From positions 1 to 32,453 of the forward strand of contig NZ_LAVK01000039.1 of the NCBI RefSeq assembly GCF_001083795.1: 32,453 nucleotides of DNA. The letters are read 5' to 3'. A program made the position numbers and the translations under genes. The notes beneath the pieces are model-generated. The model saw only the letters and a list, made by a program, of their open reading frames with translations. It had not been told where the DNA came from and ran no database searches. Position 1 is the stretch's first letter; the number at the start of each line of letters is the position of its first letter. The DNA is from Streptomyces sp. SBT349. GTDB taxonomy: Bacteria > Actinomycetota > Actinomycetes > Streptomycetales > Streptomycetaceae. Of the stretch, positions 29,080-32,453 are shown in pieces.

Positions 29080-30039
29080 TCAGATCTCCAGCACCACTTT
29101 GCCGCTGGTCCGCCGCGACTCGATCAGCCGGTGGGCCTCGGCGGCCTCCGCCAGCGGAAGAACGTTCGCCACCTCGGCGGTCAGCCGCCCCGCGTCCACC
29201 AGCGCGGCCAGCCCGGCGAGGCCCGTGTGGTCCGGCTCGACGAGGAACGAGGTGGCGCGCAGGCCCTGTTCCGCCGCCTCCTCACCGACCGCGGGGTCGA
29301 GGCCGCCCGGCACCGCGACCAGCAGGCCGCCGGGGCGCAGGGTGCGCAGCGAGCGGCGCTGGTTGTCGGGGGTGCCGACGAGGTCCACGACCACGTCCAC
29401 GCCGCGGGCCGCGTCCTCGAAGCGGACGGCGTGGTAGTCGATGGGGTCCTCGACGCCCAGTCGCCGGAGGAAGTCGTGCTTGGCGGCGCTCGCCGTGCCG
29501 GTCACGCGGGCGCCGCGCGCCCTGGCGATCTGCACCGCGAGATGCCCGACGCCCCCGGCGGCGGCGTGCACCAGCACGTGCTGCCCCGGCCCGACCGCGG
29601 CCGTGTCCACGAGGACCTGCCACGCGGTCAGCCCGGCCAGCGGCAGCGCGGCGGCCCGCACATGGGTCAGCCCGGCCGGTGTGCGGGCGAAGTGCCGGGA
29701 GGGGGCCGTGACGTACTCGGCGTAGGCGCCCGCCTGGTGCGGGAAGCGCGGCATCCCGAAGACCTCGTCGCCCTCGCGGAAGAGGGAGACGCCGAAGCCG
29801 ACGGCCTCCACGGTCCCCGCCACGTCCCAGCCGACGGTCAGCGGCGGGCCGCCCATGACCGCGGCCATGCCGGAGCCCGCGCGGCTCCCCGCGTCCACCG
29901 GGTTGACCCCGGCGGCGTGGACCCGCACCAGCACCTCGCCGGGAAGTGGCTCCGGGCGCGGGGCCTCGGCCTCGACCAGCACCTCGGGAGGGCCGTAGCG
30001 GTCCTGGGTGATCGTCCTCATGGTGGCGCTCTCGCTCAT
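29080..30039 (-). CDS. NADP-dependent quinone-oxidoreductase-like enzyme (MDR superfamily)
   Basis: A 319-residue medium-chain dehydrogenase/reductase of the quinone oxidoreductase branch: no zinc ligands, GroES-like N-terminal domain with PLPGEVLVRVHAAGVNPVDA, and a Rossmann domain with VLVHAAAGGVGHLAVQIARA (about 143-162). The end SRRTSGKVVLEI is typical of the branch. It probably reduces quinones or enones with NADPH. Start is ATG at 30039 (MSESATMRTI); the internal Met six codons on (MRTITQDRYG) is an alternative that matches many family members. It lies 67 bp downstream of the exporter gene on the same strand, but a strong terminator lies between. Confidence 0.93.
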   Translation of the reverse strand: MSESATMRTITQDRYGPPEVLVEAEAPRPEPLPGEVLVRVHAAGVNPVDAGSRAGSGMAAVMGGPPLTVGWDVAGTVEAVGFGVSLFREGDEVFGMPRFPHQAGAYAEYVTAPSRHFARTPAGLTHVRAAALPLAGLTAWQVLVDTAAVGPGQHVLVHAAAGGVGHLAVQIARARGARVTGTASAAKHDFLRRLGVEDPIDYHAVRFEDAARGVDVVVDLVGTPDNQRRSLRTLRPGGLLVAVPGGLDPAVGEEAAEQGLRATSFLVEPDHTGLAGLAALVDAGRLTAEVANVLPLAEAAEAHRLIESRRTSGKVVLEI

Positions 30040-30063
30040 GCGCCCATGCTCGCCGCCCCGCCA

Positions 30064-30100
30064 CGCCCCCGCCGTGCCGCCACGCGGCACGGCGGGGGCG
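30064..30100 (-). terminator. Terminator after the DHA2 exporter gene
   Basis: A perfect 16-bp stem (30064-30079 with 30085-30100) with a 5-base loop begins six bases beyond the exporter's stop codon. It is the longest perfect hairpin I see in the window and should stop the exporter transcript before the oxidoreductase gene. Confidence 0.85.
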
Positions 30101-30106
30101 GCCCGC

Positions 30107-31741
30107 TCAGCTCCCGACCGGGACGGCCCCGGCGCGCCGCTCCCCGTCCTTCGCGCCCCCGGCGTCACCGGAAGGCCCGGCGCTCTCCGCGCCCTGGTCG
30201 CCCGGCCCCCCGCGGAGCGGGACCTCCTTGACGAACAGCGCCAGCACGAACGCGACGAGCGCCGCCGCCGACCCCAGCAGGAAGGCCGTGTGGGTGCCGG
30301 AGGCCACCGCGTGCTGGTAGGTCTCGCGCACCACCGCGGGCAGCGCGGCCAGGCTGTCCGCGTCGAGCTGCGCCGACTGCTCGGTGGCGCCCGCGGCGGC
30401 GGAGCCGCCCTGCTCGCCCATGACGTCCTGGATGCGGCCGGTGAAGAGCGCGCCCATGATGGCCACGCCGAACGAGCCTCCCAGCGTGCGGAAGAGGGTC
30501 GTGGTGGACGAGGCCACACCCATGTCCTTCATGGCCACGCTGTTCTGCGCGACCAGCATGGTGATCTGCATGAGGAAGCCCATGCCGATGCCGAGCACGG
30601 CCATGTACACGCCGGCGGTCAGGCGCGAGGTGCCGGTGTCCATCTGGGCCAGCAGGAACAGGCCCAGGGCCATCAGCGCGCCGCCCACGATCGGGAAGAT
30701 CCGGTAGCGGCCGGTGCTGGTGGTGGCCCGGCCCGCGAAGAGCGAGACGACCATCATGGACAGCAGCATCGGCAGCAGGAGCAGCCCGGAGTTGGTCGCG
30801 GAGGCGCCCTGCACCGCCTGCTGGAAGAGCGGCAGGTAGAGCGTCGCGCCGAACATCACGAATCCCACGACGAAGCCGATGACGGACATCAGCCAGAAGT
30901 TGCGGTTGCGGAAGATGCGCAGCGGCATCACCGGCTCGGCGGCGCGGGTCTGCGACCAGAGGAACGCGGCCAGCGCGACGACGCCCACCACGGCGAGCCC
31001 GACGATGCGCCCGGAGCCCCAGGCGTACTCGGTGCCGCCCCAGGTGGTGACCAGCACGGTCGAGGTGATGCCGACCGTCAGCAGGGCGGCGCCCAGGTAG
31101 TCGATGCGGCCGGCTGCCCGCTTCTTGGGCAGGTGCAGCACGGTACTGACCATGGCGAGGGCCACGGCGCCGAGCGGCAGGTTGATGTAGAAGGTCCAGC
31201 GCCAGCCCAGGTGGTCGGTGATGAGGCCGCCGAGGGCGGGACCGCCGATCATCGCCAGCGCCATGACGCCGGCGATCATGCCCTGGTACTTCCCGCGCTC
31301 CCTGGGCGGTATGAGGTCGCCGATGATCGCCATCACGCCGACCATCAGTCCGCCGGCGCCCAGGCCCTGGACGGCGCGGAACCCGATGAGCTGACCCATG
31401 TCCTGGGCGATCCCGGAGAAGGCGGATCCGATCAGGAAGACGACGATCGCGGTCAGGAAGGCGCCCTTCCTGCCGTACATGTCGCCCACCTTGCCCCAGA
31501 TGGGCGTGGAGGCGGCTGTGGCCAGCGTGTAGGCGGTCACCACCCAGGACAGGTGCTCGGCGCCGCCCAGTTCGCCGACGATGGTGGGCATGGCGGTGCC
31601 GATGATCATATTGTCGAGCATCGCCAGCATCATCGCGATGAGCAGGGCCATGAGCACCACCCGCACACTGCGCTGACGCGGCTGCCCCGTCCCCGACTCC
31701 TCCGCGGTCCCCTGGACCCGCTCGGATGTGTTGTGGGACAA
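30107..31741 (-). CDS. DHA2-family MFS drug exporter (14 TM)
   Basis: A 544-residue exporter with the 14-helix DHA2 pattern. Motif D1 (AMLDNMIIGTAMPTIVGELG) with Asp in helix 1, motif A (GKVGDMYGRKGAF) and motif C (MIGGPALGGLITDHLGWRW) are present. It ends in a Gly/Ala-rich cytoplasmic tail. It should export hydrophobic or cationic toxic compounds by proton antiport. The start is uncertain: TTG at 31741 fits a ribosome site GGAAAGG, while GTG at 31750 directly touches that site and would add three residues. It diverges from a TetR gene and shares a long inverted-repeat operator, the usual arrangement for an inducible efflux pump. Confidence 0.93.
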   Translation of the reverse strand: MSHNTSERVQGTAEESGTGQPRQRSVRVVLMALLIAMMLAMLDNMIIGTAMPTIVGELGGAEHLSWVVTAYTLATAASTPIWGKVGDMYGRKGAFLTAIVVFLIGSAFSGIAQDMGQLIGFRAVQGLGAGGLMVGVMAIIGDLIPPRERGKYQGMIAGVMALAMIGGPALGGLITDHLGWRWTFYINLPLGAVALAMVSTVLHLPKKRAAGRIDYLGAALLTVGITSTVLVTTWGGTEYAWGSGRIVGLAVVGVVALAAFLWSQTRAAEPVMPLRIFRNRNFWLMSVIGFVVGFVMFGATLYLPLFQQAVQGASATNSGLLLLPMLLSMMVVSLFAGRATTSTGRYRIFPIVGGALMALGLFLLAQMDTGTSRLTAGVYMAVLGIGMGFLMQITMLVAQNSVAMKDMGVASSTTTLFRTLGGSFGVAIMGALFTGRIQDVMGEQGGSAAAGATEQSAQLDADSLAALPAVVRETYQHAVASGTHTAFLLGSAAALVAFVLALFVKEVPLRGGPGDQGAESAGPSGDAGGAKDGERRAGAVPVGS

Positions 31742-31759
31742 CGTTCCCACCTTTCCGAC

Positions 31760-31789
31760 TTACTTGTCGCCCGGCTAGTTCGTTACTCT
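31760..31789 (+). promoter_or_regulatory. Candidate promoter of the TetR gene
   Basis: TTACTT (31760-31765) and TACTCT (31784-31789), 18 bases apart, fit a housekeeping promoter with a start near 31796. The -35 lies in the left operator arm. Confidence 0.45.
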
Positions 31790-31793
31790 GAGG

Positions 31794-31823
31794 ACGGTAC
31801 GAGCGCCACTAGCCGGTCGTCAA
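31794..31823 (-). promoter_or_regulatory. Candidate promoter of the DHA2 exporter gene
   Basis: On the minus strand TTGACG (31818-31823) and TACCGT (31794-31799) are 18 bases apart, a good match to the consensus. The -35 lies in the right operator arm. Transcription would start near 31787. Confidence 0.55.
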
Positions 31824-31853
31824 GTAAGATTCGGGCAAAGTGAAGGGAACGCG

Positions 31854-32450
31854 ATGAGCAGCAGCACGCGCCAGCCGCGCCGGTCGGACACTCGCCAGCG
31901 CATCCAGGACGTAGCCCTGGAGCTGTTCGCCGAGCAGGGCTACGAGAAGACGTCGCTGCGCGAGATCGCCGAACGCCTCCAGGTCACCAAGGCCGCGCTC
32001 TACTACCACTTCAGGACCAAGGAGGACATCCTCGTCGGTCTCTTCGAGGACCTCACCCGGCCGCTGGACGAGCTGGTCGCCTGGGCCCGCGAGCAGCCGC
32101 GCACGCTGGAGACCAAGCAGGAGGTGCTGCGCCGCTACAGCCGCACGCTCGGGAGCGCGGCGCCGCTGTTCCGCTTCATGCAGGAGAACCAGGGCACGCT
32201 GCGCGAGCTGCGCATCGGCGTGGACTTCAAGGAGCGGATGATGGGCCTGGTCGGGCTGGTGGAGCCCGAGGGGGCGACGCTGATCGACCGGATGCGGTGC
32301 ATGAGCGCGCTCTTCACCCTGCACGCGGGGATGTTCGCGCTCCGGGATGTCGAGGCCGACGTCGAGAAGCGGCGCCTGGCCGCCCTGGAGGTGGCCACCG
32401 AGCTGATCACCACCGCCCACGCCGGAACGGGGACGGCGCGCCCCTCCTGA
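31854..32450 (+). CDS. TetR/AcrR family transcriptional regulator
   Basis: A 198-residue regulator with a normal TetR helix-turn-helix at about 13-60 (RQRIQDVALELFAEQGYEKT, then SLREIAERLQVTKAALYYHF, and RTKEDILVGLFEDL). The C-terminal ligand domain is helical (about 65-190) and not assignable to a subgroup. The ATG follows GAAGGGA. By position it represses the divergent DHA2 exporter and itself through the inverted repeat at 31759-31828, and a substrate of the pump would release it. The gene is complete, ending three bases before the window edge. Confidence 0.95.
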   Translation: MSSSTRQPRRSDTRQRIQDVALELFAEQGYEKTSLREIAERLQVTKAALYYHFRTKEDILVGLFEDLTRPLDELVAWAREQPRTLETKQEVLRRYSRTLGSAAPLFRFMQENQGTLRELRIGVDFKERMMGLVGLVEPEGATLIDRMRCMSALFTLHAGMFALRDVEADVEKRRLAALEVATELITTAHAGTGTARPS

Positions 32451-32453
32451 CCC

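Larger units (their letters stand above)
31759..31828. promoter_or_regulatory. Long inverted-repeat operator between exporter and TetR genes
   Basis: A 21-base arm (31759-31779) and its near-exact reverse complement (31808-31828, 19 of 21 matching) flank 28 bases. Each arm is itself a loose palindrome with ACTTG/CTAGT ends, so each may bind one TetR dimer pair. The arms cover the -35 regions of both divergent promoters, so binding would block both genes. Confidence 0.75.

Noticed and set aside
1..32453. tRNA, rRNA, CRISPR, insertion sequence, prophage or biosynthetic cluster
   Set aside because: No cloverleaf, rRNA-like segment, spaced repeat array, transposase, phage protein or modular synthase was recognised on either strand.

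Overview
The window is very GC-rich and carries genes typical of Streptomyces or a close relative: a GlnR nitrogen regulator, the nickel regulator Nur, the sporulation anti-sigma factor RsiG, and one in-frame TTA (bldA-type) codon. From memory, the left half (about 1-19200) resembles the conserved Streptomyces core between the CssRS/HtrA-like locus and the nur region. I could not run a synteny comparison.

Layout. At 1-2023 lie the start of a probable secretory protease (partial), a LacI regulator and GlnR, all on the minus strand. At 2261-4196 are a MoaD/ThiS-like small protein, an overlapping membrane protein and a DUF2993 (LmeA-like) protein. At 4318-5729 is a sulfur module: a Cys-containing leader peptide on what looks like a leaderless mRNA, a two-domain sulfurtransferase and a DUF1416 protein, closed by a strong terminator. 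At 5868-6344 (minus) are a DsrE protein and a 27-residue zinc-ribbon microprotein. At 6536-9404 are a 33-residue membrane protein, a nitrobindin-like protein and a PhoB-type two-component system. At 9423-13850 are an SDR lacking the catalytic Tyr, then a lipoprotein/adaptor/ATPase/permease operon that looks like a MacAB-type exporter. At 13951-17483 are nur, a YgfZ-type folate-binding protein, D-aminoacyl-tRNA deacylase, RsiG and asparaginase. At 17538-19174 are a hendecad-repeat coiled-coil protein and an Eis-like acetyltransferase.

The right half looks more accessory. At 19275-22503 a 61-residue membrane protein diverges from a GntR-type regulator, a HAD hydrolase with a TTA codon and an APH-type phosphotransferase, across a lower-GC intergenic region full of AGTTG inverted repeats. 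At 22382-25458 (minus) are a CydB-like protein with no CydA and an MMPL transporter whose end overlaps the phosphotransferase. At 25834-28557 (minus) is a NarL-type two-component system with a membrane protein coded between kinase and regulator; it diverges from an ankyrin-repeat gene. At 29080-32450 are a quinone-oxidoreductase-like enzyme, a 14-TM DHA2 exporter and a divergent TetR regulator that share a long inverted-repeat operator.

Many genes have a TANNNT hexamer six to eight bases before the start codon and no Shine-Dalgarno, which suggests leaderless mRNAs. Several intergenic regions hold perfect GC-rich hairpins that fit terminators between convergent or consecutive units. I see no tRNA, rRNA, CRISPR array, insertion sequence, integrase or phage gene.
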